From Bog-159 sp963756605 (GTDB lineage Bacteria; Acidobacteriota; Terriglobia; Bryobacterales; Bryobacteraceae), in the NCBI GenBank assembly GCA_963756605.1, contig CAVWOT010000014.1, forward strand, positions 62,001 to 126,000: a DNA stretch of 64,000 nt. The letters run 5' to 3'. Position numbers and translations under genes: made by a program. The number at the start of each line of letters is the position of its first letter. Position 1 is the first letter of the stretch. The notes beneath the pieces were generated by a model. It saw only the letters and a list, made by a program, of their open reading frames with translations. It ran no database searches and was not told where the DNA came from. This document shows positions 17,900 through 26,090 of this stretch, one piece after another.

Positions 17900-18477
17900 G
17901 GTGAATGCCAGTTCTAACCGTACCTCGACGGCGTCACGCTGGTTGATGAGGTGTTCGCGGAGGCTGCTCTGCACGGTATCGCCGCGTTTGCCTCAGCCGA
18001 TGACCAGGGCTCGGGGTGTCCCGCGGAAGCCACCAAGGGCGTGCCGCTTTCCGGACCGCCCGACAGGGCTGACTCGGCGTCCTCGCCGTATGTAATTACC
18101 GTGGGCGGAACGAATCTTTCCGATTACACCTATGATTTCGAAAACGGGATGGGAGCCCAGCGGCATCAATTACTTTGTAACCGCGCCATTCTGGCAAAGT
18201 ATACGGGTGGTGGAAGTACGCTGATCGTTTCGAGGGCCGAGGTTGGCGAGGGGGGCGTGCCGGATGTGTCGATGTGCGCCGGTGGAAGCGACTTGGCTAT
18301 CTGCGTCGCGAACATCTTTGTGGATGGCGCCGCCACCCTCGTCGGCGGGACGAGTTTGTCTTCGCCGACGGCAATGGCTCGTTCACCTGCTTACCCGGAT
18401 ATGACTATGTTACCGGACTCGGATCATTTGACATCTACAATGCCAGCCAAGTGATTCGGGCGACTTATCCTAACTAG
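17900..18477 (+). pseudogene. Sedolisin (peptidase S53) gene remnant
   Basis: Frames joined in order give SSPYVITVGGTNLSD, GGGSTLIVSRAEV, VPDVSMCAGGSDLAICVANIF, GGTSLSSPTAMAR (the catalytic-Ser motif GTSxSSP) and, after a frameshift, LPGYDYVTGLGSFDIYNA before the stop. This is the C-terminal half of a secreted acid serine peptidase. The upstream catalytic Glu/Asp region and the signal peptide are absent. Confidence 0.8.
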
Positions 18478-18491
18478 AATACCACGAGGTC

Positions 18492-18878
18492 TCAGGGGCG
18501 CTGCCGCGACCGTCTCCGCTCGGCCGCGCGCACACGCCGTTCATCCATACCGAAATAATGGGCCACCTCGTGCCAGACCGTATCTTCCACCAATTGCCTG
18601 AGGTGTGCCTCGCTGTGCGCCAGCCGCTCATGCGGACCCTGGAATATGGTGATGCGGTCCGGCATGACGAAGCTTTCGAAGACGCTGCGCTGGGTCAACG
18701 GCCGCCCGTGATACAGGCCCAACAGAGTGGATCCCGGTCCCACGCCCGCTTCCGCCAGTTGCGCCGGCGAAGGCTCCGCCTCTACCAACATGGCGACATT
18801 CTGCAGACGCTTCCGGAACCGGCTGGGAATCCGCGCGTATGCATCGCGCACCAGTTTGTCGAATGCATCTGGAGACAT
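18492..18878 (-). CDS. Metallopeptidase family protein (zincin-like, DUF1025/PF06262 type)
   Basis: 128 residues, full length for this small family. The motif HEVAHYFGMDE (103-113) gives an HExxH zinc site with a third ligand at the Gly-Met-Asp turn. The region before it, VMPDRITIFQGPHER, is also typical. Cytosolic, no signal. Substrate unknown. Divergent from the lipoprotein gene, with starts only 23 bp apart, so the promoters must overlap. Confidence 0.9.
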   Translation of the reverse strand: MSPDAFDKLVRDAYARIPSRFRKRLQNVAMLVEAEPSPAQLAEAGVGPGSTLLGLYHGRPLTQRSVFESFVMPDRITIFQGPHERLAHSEAHLRQLVEDTVWHEVAHYFGMDERRVRAAERRRSRQRP

Positions 18879-18901
18879 GGCCTCCTGCTATTCTACCTTC
18901 C

Positions 18902-19411
18902 ATGTACTCTCGAATCGTGAAGTCCCCGCGGCGCCCGCTAGCCGCGCTGCTGGCCGCCAGCCTGCTATGCGCCGGCGCCGCCTGTAGCCGTACCCATACG
19001 ATCACTACGTCCAATGGCAAGGTCAGCTATCAGGAAAAAGGGAAGGACGCCGGCACGGTAACGGTGACCGGCAAAGACGGCAAGACCGCCACTCTCAGCT
19101 TCAACCAGAACAAGGTGCCGGACGATTATCCGAAGGATGTACCGATCTACAGCCCGGCTAAGGTGGTGATGTCGCAATCCGCCTCGGACAAGAATGCGCG
19201 CAACCTGATGCTCGAGTCGAGCGACGGGGCGGACAAGATCGGCGATTTCTACAAGAAGGGCCTCGAAAGCAACGGCTGGAAAACCGAGACCACCATGAAT
19301 ACCGGTCAACTGACCATGTATACCGCCACCAAGGACCAAAGATCGCTGACGCTACAGATCACCGACAACGGCAACAAGCGCAACGTGATGCAGGTGGTGG
19401 CGGACAAGTAA
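18902..19411 (+). CDS. Putative lipoprotein, 169 aa
   Basis: Start at the ATG of MYSRIVKSPRR, which gives a proper n-region and hydrophobic core ending LLCAGAAC, a lipobox with Cys as residue 1 of the mature protein. The mature part has VPDDYPKDVPIYSPAKVV and GADKIGDFYKKGLESNGWKTE, a pattern of small beta-alpha lipoproteins of unknown role. cmk follows after 2 nt, so it heads the lipoprotein-cmk-lysC operon. Confidence 0.82.
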   Translation: MYSRIVKSPRRPLAALLAASLLCAGAACSRTHTITTSNGKVSYQEKGKDAGTVTVTGKDGKTATLSFNQNKVPDDYPKDVPIYSPAKVVMSQSASDKNARNLMLESSDGADKIGDFYKKGLESNGWKTETTMNTGQLTMYTATKDQRSLTLQITDNGNKRNVMQVVADK

Positions 19412-19413
19412 TA

Positions 19414-20109
19414 GTGGCTAAATCATCACGGCGAGTGGTTATTGCAATAGACGGCCCGGCCGGCGCCGGCAAGAGCACCATTGCGCGCCGCCTGGCCGAG
19501 CGGCTGGGATTCACGTATATCGATTCCGGTGCCATGTACCGGGCAGTGGCCCTGTGGGCCATGCGGCAGAACGCCGACACCGCGGACATGCATCGCATGG
19601 AGCAATTGGCGCGCGCGGCGGAGATCGAACTGCAGCCGGAAGGGCAGCGCGTGCTGCTCAATGGGGAGGACATCACCTCCGCCATCCGCACGGCCGAGGT
19701 TGGGAAACGGGCTTCGGTGGTGGCGGCCATTCCGGGCGTGCGCCGCGCCCTGGTGGAGAAACAGCGCGCGCTGGGAGCCCGCACCAGCGTGATCATGGAA
19801 GGCCGTGACATCGGAACGGTGATCTTCCCGGATGCGGATGTGAAGATATTCCTGGACGCCGATCCGCAGGAGCGGGTGAACCGCCGCCTGCGCGACTTCC
19901 GCGAAGCGGGCGAGGCGGCGGCGCCCGAGGCTATCGCCGCGCAGATCCGCGAACGCGATCAACGCGACCGTACCCGCGGGGAAGCGCCACTCACCCAGGC
20001 GCCCGACGCCGTGTATATCGATTCGACGGGGCTTTCGATCGAAGCAGTGGAGGAGGAGATTTTGAAGCTCGTGCGGGCACGAGTGACTAACGGAAAGGAT
20101 TTCAGTTGA
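19414..20109 (+). CDS. cmk: Cytidylate kinase
   Basis: 231 residues from a GTG start. P-loop GPAGAGKST (14-22), DSGAMYRAVAL (CMP-binding), EGRDIGTVIFPDADVKIFLDA and the lid RERDQRDRTR are all present. It phosphorylates CMP/dCMP in pyrimidine salvage. The stop TGA overlaps the TTG start of the next gene by 4 nt, giving tight coupling with aspartate kinase, an unusual partner. Confidence 0.96.
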   Translation: MAKSSRRVVIAIDGPAGAGKSTIARRLAERLGFTYIDSGAMYRAVALWAMRQNADTADMHRMEQLARAAEIELQPEGQRVLLNGEDITSAIRTAEVGKRASVVAAIPGVRRALVEKQRALGARTSVIMEGRDIGTVIFPDADVKIFLDADPQERVNRRLRDFREAGEAAAPEAIAAQIRERDQRDRTRGEAPLTQAPDAVYIDSTGLSIEAVEEEILKLVRARVTNGKDFS

Positions 20110-21518
20110 ACGATCTACTTGTAATGAAGTTCGGCGGCACCAGCGTAGGCTCGGCCGAACGCATGCGTACGGCGGCCGCGATTGCCGCCGGACAGAGGCC
20201 GCGCCGGCCGGTGGCGATAGTGGTTTCGGCCATGTCCAGGATCACGGACCTGCTGCTCGATACGTTGCGCCGCGCCGAGACTGGAGACCGGGCCGCCCTA
20301 GAGGCCAATATCGCCAGTTTGCGCGAGCGGCACCTGGCCACCTGCCGCGAATTGCTCCCGCCAGAAAGGCAAGAGGCCGCTGCAGCGGGCATCGCGCATC
20401 TCATCGCCGAGTTCGAACGCATTGCCGGCGGCATGCTGATGCTCAACGAGATGCCGCCGCGCTCGGTGGATGAAGGTGTGGCCATCGGCGAGCGGCTTTC
20501 GGCCCTGCTGATGGCCGCATACCTGAATGCGCAAGGCACGCCTGCCGAGGCCATCAACGCGGCGGAGATGGTGGTCACCGATGCGGTCTTCGGCAATGCG
20601 TCGCCGCTGATGGAGCCCACACGCGCGAAAGCCCAGGCCCGCCTGCTGCCTCTGCTTGAGCATGGCGTGCTGCCGGTGGTCACGGGTTTCAACGGCGCCA
20701 CGTCGGATGGACGTCCCACCACGCTGGGGCGCGGCGGCTCGGATTTTTCAGCGTCCATTCTGTCGGCGGCACTGGATGCCTCCGAGCTATGGATCTGGAC
20801 CGACGTGGACGGCATCATGAGCGCCGACCCGCGACTGGTGCCCTCCGCCGCGGTACTGCCGGAAGTGACTTACGCCGAAGCGGCTGAACTGGCCTACAAC
20901 GGCGCCAAGGTATTGCATCCGCGCACGCTCGCGCCCCTCATCGAAAAGAAGATTCCAGTGTGGAGCAAGAACAGCTTCGCTCCCGAAAAACCGGGGACGC
21001 GCATTCTGTCGTCGATCGGCGCTACGACGGGCGCGCGCGCGGTGACTTCACTGGCGCGCGTCGCACTCATCTCGCTCGAACCGGCCAGTCCCGAGTTGAG
21101 CGGCGCGCATGTGATGGCCCGTGCGCTCGACGCACTCGACCGCGCCAATGTAGAGGTGCTGGTGTTCTCCAGTTCCAGCTACCGCCAGAACTTTTGCTTC
21201 CTGGTGCGCACGGAGGAACTGGAGAAAAGCCGGCAGGCGCTCGAATCCGCGCTGGCGCTCGAACTGGCGCACGACTATGTACATCCCATCCAGGTGGATG
21301 AGCAGGTGGGCCTGCTGGCGGTGGTGGGCGAAGGCATGCAGGGCAAGCCGGGCATCGCCGGTCGCATCTTTACGGCTATCTCACGAGAGAGTGTGAACAT
21401 TATCGCGATCGCGCAGGGATCGAGCGAGCTGACGATTGCGATTGTGGTCAGCCGCGACGGGCTGGAGAAGGCCGTGCGGGCGGTACATGCGGAGTGCGGC
21501 ATGGGGCGAGTGGATTGA
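20106..21518 (+). CDS. lysC: Aspartate kinase
   Basis: 470 residues. VMKFGGTSVGSAERM is the N-terminal signature; GRGGSDFSASILSAAL and WTDVDGIMSADPR form the amino-acid kinase core. Two ACT domains follow (about 310-470), as in lysine/threonine-regulated enzymes, with FCFLVRTEELEKS and GLLAVVGEGMQGKPG. Start is TTG in the TTGA overlap with cmk and has AAAGGA upstream; the ATG six codons later is possible. First step of Lys/Thr/Met synthesis. Confidence 0.95.
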   Translation: MNDLLVMKFGGTSVGSAERMRTAAAIAAGQRPRRPVAIVVSAMSRITDLLLDTLRRAETGDRAALEANIASLRERHLATCRELLPPERQEAAAAGIAHLIAEFERIAGGMLMLNEMPPRSVDEGVAIGERLSALLMAAYLNAQGTPAEAINAAEMVVTDAVFGNASPLMEPTRAKAQARLLPLLEHGVLPVVTGFNGATSDGRPTTLGRGGSDFSASILSAALDASELWIWTDVDGIMSADPRLVPSAAVLPEVTYAEAAELAYNGAKVLHPRTLAPLIEKKIPVWSKNSFAPEKPGTRILSSIGATTGARAVTSLARVALISLEPASPELSGAHVMARALDALDRANVEVLVFSSSSYRQNFCFLVRTEELEKSRQALESALALELAHDYVHPIQVDEQVGLLAVVGEGMQGKPGIAGRIFTAISRESVNIIAIAQGSSELTIAIVVSRDGLEKAVRAVHAECGMGRVD

Positions 21519-21521
21519 GCG

Positions 21522-23171
21522 CTACTGCTGCGGCTGGGGCTGCGGCGTAGATTGCGGCGGGCTGGGTTGAGATCCAAACGTACCCTGCGCGCCGATGGTA
21601 CCGGTGGAGCCGGAGCCGCCCGGGCTCGAGGAAAACCCGAAGCCGTTACTGCCGCCGGGAGACGATCCGAAAGGACTGTTGGATTGCATCCCACCCATGC
21701 CGGGCTGCTGGCCTGGAATGCTGCCCATTTGTCCGGCCGGCGTGCCGGGTGCGCCTCCGTTACGCTGCACGCCCGCCAGGCCGCGATCCTTGCTCTGATC
21801 GTAGATGAACTCCCACTCGTTGTACTTCTTGCGCTCGTTGAAGACGATGATCGAGGGTCCCTTGGATTCGCTGGCGACGCCGGCGATGCCGCCTCCCATC
21901 TGCGTGCCCCCCATGCCAGGCAGGCCCTGCGGTTGCATTTGGGAAGGTCCGTTGAGGCCGAAGGTACTCATGTTGGGGCCGCTTTGGCCTGGAGAAGTGC
22001 CTCCGCCCGAGCCGAACGTGGACGACTGGCCGAAGCCGCCGCCCGATTGCTGAAGCCCGCCCGGCTGCTGAAATCCACCCGGCTGTTGAAACCCGCCGGT
22101 CTGCCCGGGAAATCCGCCCGCCTGACCTGGGAACATGCCTGGCCGTCCCGGAAAGCCTCCCTGTTGGCCGGGGAAACCTGGCTGCTGGCCGGGCATCGTG
22201 GGTTGGCCGACGCCGCCAGGCGACGTGCCCGTGGTCGGTGACGAGCCCAAACCAGGCGCTACATACACGCTGCCGCTGCTGCTCGAATCCCCTCCGGAGT
22301 TCTGGCCGTTATTGCCGGGAAGTCCCCCATTCATACCCGGATTGAAAGTCTGGTTGGGCATTGAGCCCGGCATGCCAGGCAGATTGCCCATGGCCGGGTT
22401 GAAACCGGGCTGACCCGGTAAAGTGCCCGGCGGGAACGTGCCTGGCTGCGGATTGCGTCCGAAAGGCAGGGCGGGGTTTTGCTGATTGGGCGCTCCCGGA
22501 TTGTTGGATGCCGTTCCCGGGCCGCCCGGCGTCTGGTTCTGGTCGGTGTTGTCGTTGTTATTATCGTTGGCGTCGGTGTCGCCCGAGGAGCTATCATCCG
22601 AGGCGTCCTGCGGCGTATCGGGCGCCTCTTGCGTGACCACCGGCTGGCTATCACTGGCGCGCCGCCGCATGGCGGGATTGACCTGTTGCTGGCTGGGATC
22701 GTTGACCGCCCCCATTACCGGACCTTCGCCGATGAACGTGTTGGTATTAGCCTGCTGCTGTTGGTTCTGTCCCGGTTGACCGGGCTGGCCCGGCTGGGTC
22801 TTGGGAACAATCGAATCGGTGAGCACGCCGCCATTGGTGTGGATGAGGCGCCATTTGTCTTTGCCGGTCATCGGGTCGATATAGCGCTTACGGAGAAAAC
22901 GGGTGTTGTTGAGGCTTTCGAGCTCTTCGATGCTGGCAGGGTAGCGGTTTACCTTGCGCACGAAAAGCTGAATCGCGCGGGTGTACTCGTGGCCGCGCGA
23001 GATCAGCAAAAGCTCTTTGCTGCGCTGCGCCTCAAAGGCGACCCGCGGCATTTCCTTGTAGAGCGCGATAGCGATCATGGCGGCCATGATGAAGACCAGC
23101 AGCATGGCGTAGCCAGACTCACGCGGGTGCTGGGTGCTAGGTGCTGGGTGCTGGTGAACGGCGGGGGTCAT
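21522..23171 (-). CDS. Type II secretion/type IV pilus pseudopilin-like protein with long Pro/Gly/Gln-rich tail
   Basis: 549 residues. A class-III-like leader ends in RESG and is followed by the hydrophobic helix YAMLLVFIMAAMIAIALYKE; the usual Glu at +5 is missing. Residues 45-115 (RSKELLLISRGHEYTRAIQLFVRK...YIDPMTGKDKWRL) are a GspG-like minor pseudopilin domain. Residues 120-430 are very low complexity, and a folded segment IIVFNERKKYNEWEFIYDQSKD returns near 450. The ATG overlaps the upstream stop (ATGA). The first 16 residues are encoded by a heptamer repeat also present between other pil genes. Confidence 0.8.
   Translation of the reverse strand: MTPAVHQHPAPSTQHPRESGYAMLLVFIMAAMIAIALYKEMPRVAFEAQRSKELLLISRGHEYTRAIQLFVRKVNRYPASIEELESLNNTRFLRKRYIDPMTGKDKWRLIHTNGGVLTDSIVPKTQPGQPGQPGQNQQQQANTNTFIGEGPVMGAVNDPSQQQVNPAMRRRASDSQPVVTQEAPDTPQDASDDSSSGDTDANDNNNDNTDQNQTPGGPGTASNNPGAPNQQNPALPFGRNPQPGTFPPGTLPGQPGFNPAMGNLPGMPGSMPNQTFNPGMNGGLPGNNGQNSGGDSSSSGSVYVAPGLGSSPTTGTSPGGVGQPTMPGQQPGFPGQQGGFPGRPGMFPGQAGGFPGQTGGFQQPGGFQQPGGLQQSGGGFGQSSTFGSGGGTSPGQSGPNMSTFGLNGPSQMQPQGLPGMGGTQMGGGIAGVASESKGPSIIVFNERKKYNEWEFIYDQSKDRGLAGVQRNGGAPGTPAGQMGSIPGQQPGMGGMQSNSPFGSSPGGSNGFGFSSSPGGSGSTGTIGAQGTFGSQPSPPQSTPQPQPQQ
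23126..23153. repeat. Heptamer repeat R1 (four GGTGCTG/GGTGCTA units), inside a coding leader
   Basis: Four consecutive 7-mers (GGTGCTG, GGTGCTA, GGTGCTG, GGTGCTG). The same units build the two arms of the 88-bp elements at 25985 and 27733. Here only one arm is present, and it is translated on the minus strand as HQHPAPSTQHP at the N-terminus of the pseudopilin. Confidence 0.9.
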
Positions 23172-23887
23172 CCGGCGGCCTCTTCCTGCAGCGGCAGGGT
23201 CTGCTCGTGCTTGAATTGGGTGTCCTCCATGACTACCGAGTTTACGCCGATGCGCACCACGCGGTAGCGCTTCTTCACGGTTTCCCCTTCCGCGGCCACC
23301 AGAATATCATCGCCATCGAGGAAGAAAGCGTGCTTGCGATTGTCGCCGCGGGCGCTCGAGTAGCCGTAGTATTTCAGGGTGATCGGCGGTGGTGGCGGCG
23401 GCGCGGGGGGGCCCGGAGGTTCAGGTTTCGGTTGCGGCCCAAAAGTTGCCTGCGGTGCCTTCGCGCTCTTCACCGCCACCACCGGTTCCGGCGGCAACGG
23501 CGCCGCGCCCACGGCGAAAAGGTTGCGGCGGCCGCCCTCAATACTGACGGCCTGCACTTTGGCCAGCAGGTCCAGGCGCAAGGTGGGATCGATGGTCATA
23601 GGATCCACGCGATCCTCGGGGCGCTTCGGTTTTAGGGACGGCCGGAATTCTTCGCTGGTGCGCACGGGAGCAGCGCGGTGGGACGGCGCCGGCGCTTCTT
23701 CGGAATAAGACGGCTCCTGGCCGGCGGTGGGACGAGCCCCGCCCTTCTGCGCGGCGGCCCGGGCAGATTGGCTCGGGGTTGAGCTGGATGGCCCGGAAAG
23801 TACGTTGATATAAAGAGAATAGCCACCCCCCAGGACCAGGATGCCGATCAGGAAAGCGAGCCGTTTGCGTTCCGCCGTCCATTTCAT
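23168..23887 (-). CDS. PilP/GspC-like periplasmic pilus assembly protein
   Basis: 239 residues. An N-terminal membrane anchor (LAFLIGILVLGGGYSLYINVL) is followed by a disordered Ala/Pro/Ser linker and a PP-rich hinge, then a small beta domain ITLKYYGYSSARGDNRKHAFFLDGDDILVAAEGETVKKRYRVVRIG, the HR-type domain of GspC/PilP that touches the secretin. It overlaps the PilO-like stop by 4 nt and the pseudopilin start by 4 nt. Confidence 0.82.
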   Translation of the reverse strand: MKWTAERKRLAFLIGILVLGGGYSLYINVLSGPSSSTPSQSARAAAQKGGARPTAGQEPSYSEEAPAPSHRAAPVRTSEEFRPSLKPKRPEDRVDPMTIDPTLRLDLLAKVQAVSIEGGRRNLFAVGAAPLPPEPVVAVKSAKAPQATFGPQPKPEPPGPPAPPPPPPITLKYYGYSSARGDNRKHAFFLDGDDILVAAEGETVKKRYRVVRIGVNSVVMEDTQFKHEQTLPLQEEAAG

Positions 23888-24510
23888 AGCGTGTTCCCCG
23901 GTTCGCGAACGAAAGTATCCAACTTAATACTGACGCTGAGCGTGTCACTGGTGTTCGCCGTGGATTGCTGCGGCGCGGCTATCAGGCTTTCGATAATGAG
24001 GAAGTGTGGCGACTTATCCAGCAGGTTGATGAACTTAGTCAGGCTGGTATAACTGCCCTCATAAGCCGCGCTGATATTCATTTGGTAGAGGGAATCGCTT
24101 CCCTCCACCTGATCCAGCTCGGTTGACGAGGGGCGGGGCTGGATATCCGCCTCGCGGGCCACGCGATCCAGTTCCGCGAAGATGGTCGAGAAAGTAGTGC
24201 GGCGGTCGGTGGTATATTCGGCCAGGAAGCCGTCGCCTTCTTTGCGGGCGCGTTCGGCCTTGCCTACCAAGGCTTTGGTTTTCTCGAGGCGCGCGCGCTG
24301 CGAGGTGAGTTGCTGCGAGAGATCGGCCTGTTGGCGCGCCAGGTCTTCGGCGGAGCCGCCCCACGGCTTAAACACCAGCAACGCAGCCACGAGGTTGGCC
24401 AACACCAGCACAGCCAACGCCACGCGTACCAGGACGCGCGGGTCCTTCAGGTTCAGGCGCCCGGAACCGCCCGCCAGCAGGCGCGGCGAAACACTAAAGC
24501 TTTTGGACAT
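23884..24510 (-). CDS. pilO: PilO-like inner-membrane assembly protein
   Basis: 208 residues with one TM span (VLVRVALAVLVLANLVAALLVFKP, about 27-50), a coiled coil (LARQQADLSQQLTSQRARLEKTKALVGKAE) and a ferredoxin-like domain ending SLTKFINLLDKSPHFLIIESL. This is the PilO plan: it dimerises with PilN and links the cytoplasmic motor to the secretin. Overlaps pilN by 17 nt. Confidence 0.85.
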   Translation of the reverse strand: MSKSFSVSPRLLAGGSGRLNLKDPRVLVRVALAVLVLANLVAALLVFKPWGGSAEDLARQQADLSQQLTSQRARLEKTKALVGKAERARKEGDGFLAEYTTDRRTTFSTIFAELDRVAREADIQPRPSSTELDQVEGSDSLYQMNISAAYEGSYTSLTKFINLLDKSPHFLIIESLIAAPQQSTANTSDTLSVSIKLDTFVREPGNTL

Positions 24511-25060
24511 AATTCACGCTCACACGGCAGCGGTACAGCTTGTCGGTCTGCGTAGGCGGCAGCCAACTATGCGAATACACAGCACCGAAACTAGGGGAGT
24601 TTTCCAGATTCTTCAAAAGATCGATGACGGCGACCGACGTTTCCGAGCCGACCGTCATATCGAGAGAGATTTGATTCTGCCCGACCACCGAGGGGCGAAT
24701 TGCCATAATGCGCACGTTATACGGCACGACTTTCTCAAGGTCGGCGAAAATTTTCGTCCAGCTGATGCCTTTGCGGTACAGCAGCGCGTTCAGGAAAAGG
24801 CTGCGTTCCAGGACCTCCGCGTTTTCGGGCTGGCGTAGAATGGCATCCTGGCGCGCCTGTTGCGCCGACACATTGTGGATCTGCGATTCGAGGCGCGCGA
24901 TCTCCTGCCGGGTTTCCGTGACCTTGCCGCTTTCGAGCGTGTTCAGGGAAAGCAGGAAAACCAGCAGGCCGACGAGCATGATAGCCACGGCGCCGGAGGC
25001 GACCAGCACGGCGCGGTCTCGGCGGAAGGGCTGACTGGCGAGATTGACCGGTATTCTCAT
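24494..25060 (-). CDS. pilN: PilN-like inner-membrane assembly protein
   Basis: 188 residues starting MRIPVNLASQPFRRDRAV, which is close to the PilN N-terminal MxxINLLP-type tail that docks in PilM. One TM span (VASGAVAIMLVGLLVFLLSL), a coiled coil and a small alpha/beta domain follow (ISWTKIFADLEKVVPYNVRIMAI). Lies 12 nt after the PilM-like gene. Confidence 0.87.
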   Translation of the reverse strand: MRIPVNLASQPFRRDRAVLVASGAVAIMLVGLLVFLLSLNTLESGKVTETRQEIARLESQIHNVSAQQARQDAILRQPENAEVLERSLFLNALLYRKGISWTKIFADLEKVVPYNVRIMAIRPSVVGQNQISLDMTVGSETSVAVIDLLKNLENSPSFGAVYSHSWLPPTQTDKLYRCRVSVNYVQKL

Positions 25061-25072
25061 GTTGATTAGTGA

Positions 25073-25966
25073 CTAATTATCGCGCGCCACAGACCTCAAA
25101 TATCCCAGCAATCCGGCATTGTTTTCGCCCGGCGGCCCGAGCGGCGAACGCACGGCCTCGACCTCCACGGCAAGCTCCCGCTGAAACTGCTGGCGCGCCG
25201 CATCCAGATGCTCGCCGAATCCGCACAACAGCAGCCGGTCGGCCTTCGCTCCGATATTGTCTTCGATATAAACGAATGTCGGGTACAAGTCGGCGGCGAT
25301 TTCGGCCACGTCGTTGGCGTGCACTTCGAGGCACCGCACCAGCTTCAGCCGTCCATTCCGGAGGACCATGACGGTCAGCACGCGCCCGCTGATTTTGGCC
25401 ACCACGGTAATGCCGCCCTCCTCGATCAGGTTCAAGGCGGACAGCGAAGAGGTGGTCACCAGGCCGGGGTTTATGCCGGCGGCACGGAATGGCGCTTCAT
25501 ACCGGGAGATCACCTCCAGCGGCGCCACCACCACCACGACGTCATATTTTTTGCCTTCCGACTGCTGCGCGAAGTAGCTGATGGCCGCCGATTCGACATC
25601 GAAGGGAACGCTCTTGCGGATGCGGAAACGGATGAGCGCCAGTTGCTCCTTGTGATCGGAAGGAAAATTATCGAAATCCAGAACCGAGATGCGCGTGCTG
25701 TAATCCGGCAGGATGAGGGCGGCGTCGCGGCGTTTGCGATTTCCGTTTTGCGGCGCGGCTTCGCGCACCGCGATGGCCAACTCATCCGGCAGCAGGACGT
25801 TGTCTTTAAGCGGCGTGATGCCCAGCACGCCGGCTTTAAGCGGACGAAAATCGAGCTCAGTTTTGGCGCTCAGGCGCGCCACGGAGATGCCGGCTTCGGA
25901 GATCTCGAAGGCCATGGAGGGCGGCGGCTCCTGCAGGATGGCGGCGATAGGGGCGGGGACTCTCAT
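25073..25966 (-). CDS. pilM: PilM-like actin-fold pilus assembly protein
   Basis: 297 residues from the ATG of MRVPAPIAAIL. A longer frame adds 35 residues, but these are translation of the upstream heptamer element and are rejected as start. The body shows the actin-like layout: AFEISEAGISVARL (phosphate-1-like), LPDYSTRISVLDFDNFP, FRIRKSVPFDVE, then VVVAPLEVISRYEAPFRAAGINPGLVTTSSLSALN and a late DRLLLCGFGEHL. It binds the PilN tail in the cytoplasm. Confidence 0.87.
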   Translation of the reverse strand: MRVPAPIAAILQEPPPSMAFEISEAGISVARLSAKTELDFRPLKAGVLGITPLKDNVLLPDELAIAVREAAPQNGNRKRRDAALILPDYSTRISVLDFDNFPSDHKEQLALIRFRIRKSVPFDVESAAISYFAQQSEGKKYDVVVVVAPLEVISRYEAPFRAAGINPGLVTTSSLSALNLIEEGGITVVAKISGRVLTVMVLRNGRLKLVRCLEVHANDVAEIAADLYPTFVYIEDNIGAKADRLLLCGFGEHLDAARQQFQRELAVEVEAVRSPLGPPGENNAGLLGYLRSVARDN

Positions 25967-25984
25967 CGGGCTCGCTTTGCTCGC

Positions 25985-26072
25985 GGTGCTGGGTTCCGGG
26001 TGCTGGGTTCTGGCGAAATTCCCGCAAACGGGAGGGCTTTTGTCCAGCACCCAGCACCTAGCACCCAGCACC
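25985..26072. repeat. 88-bp heptamer element R2 (4 units, 32-nt spacer, 4 inverted units)
   Basis: Left arm 25985-26012: GGTGCTG, GGTTCCG, GGTGCTG, GGTTCTG. Right arm 26045-26072: CAGCACC, CAGCACC, TAGCACC, CAGCACC. The 32-nt spacer contains TCCCG-CAAA-CGGGA. It sits between pilB and pilM. Architecture and length are identical to R3 at 27733-27820. Confidence 0.93.
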
Positions 26073-26090
26073 CATGTCTTGCTTTTCTCA

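Noticed and set aside
23126..23153. Possible CRISPR repeats (also 44823-44878)
   Set aside because: Units are 7 nt, contiguous, with no unique spacers of CRISPR length and no cas genes.
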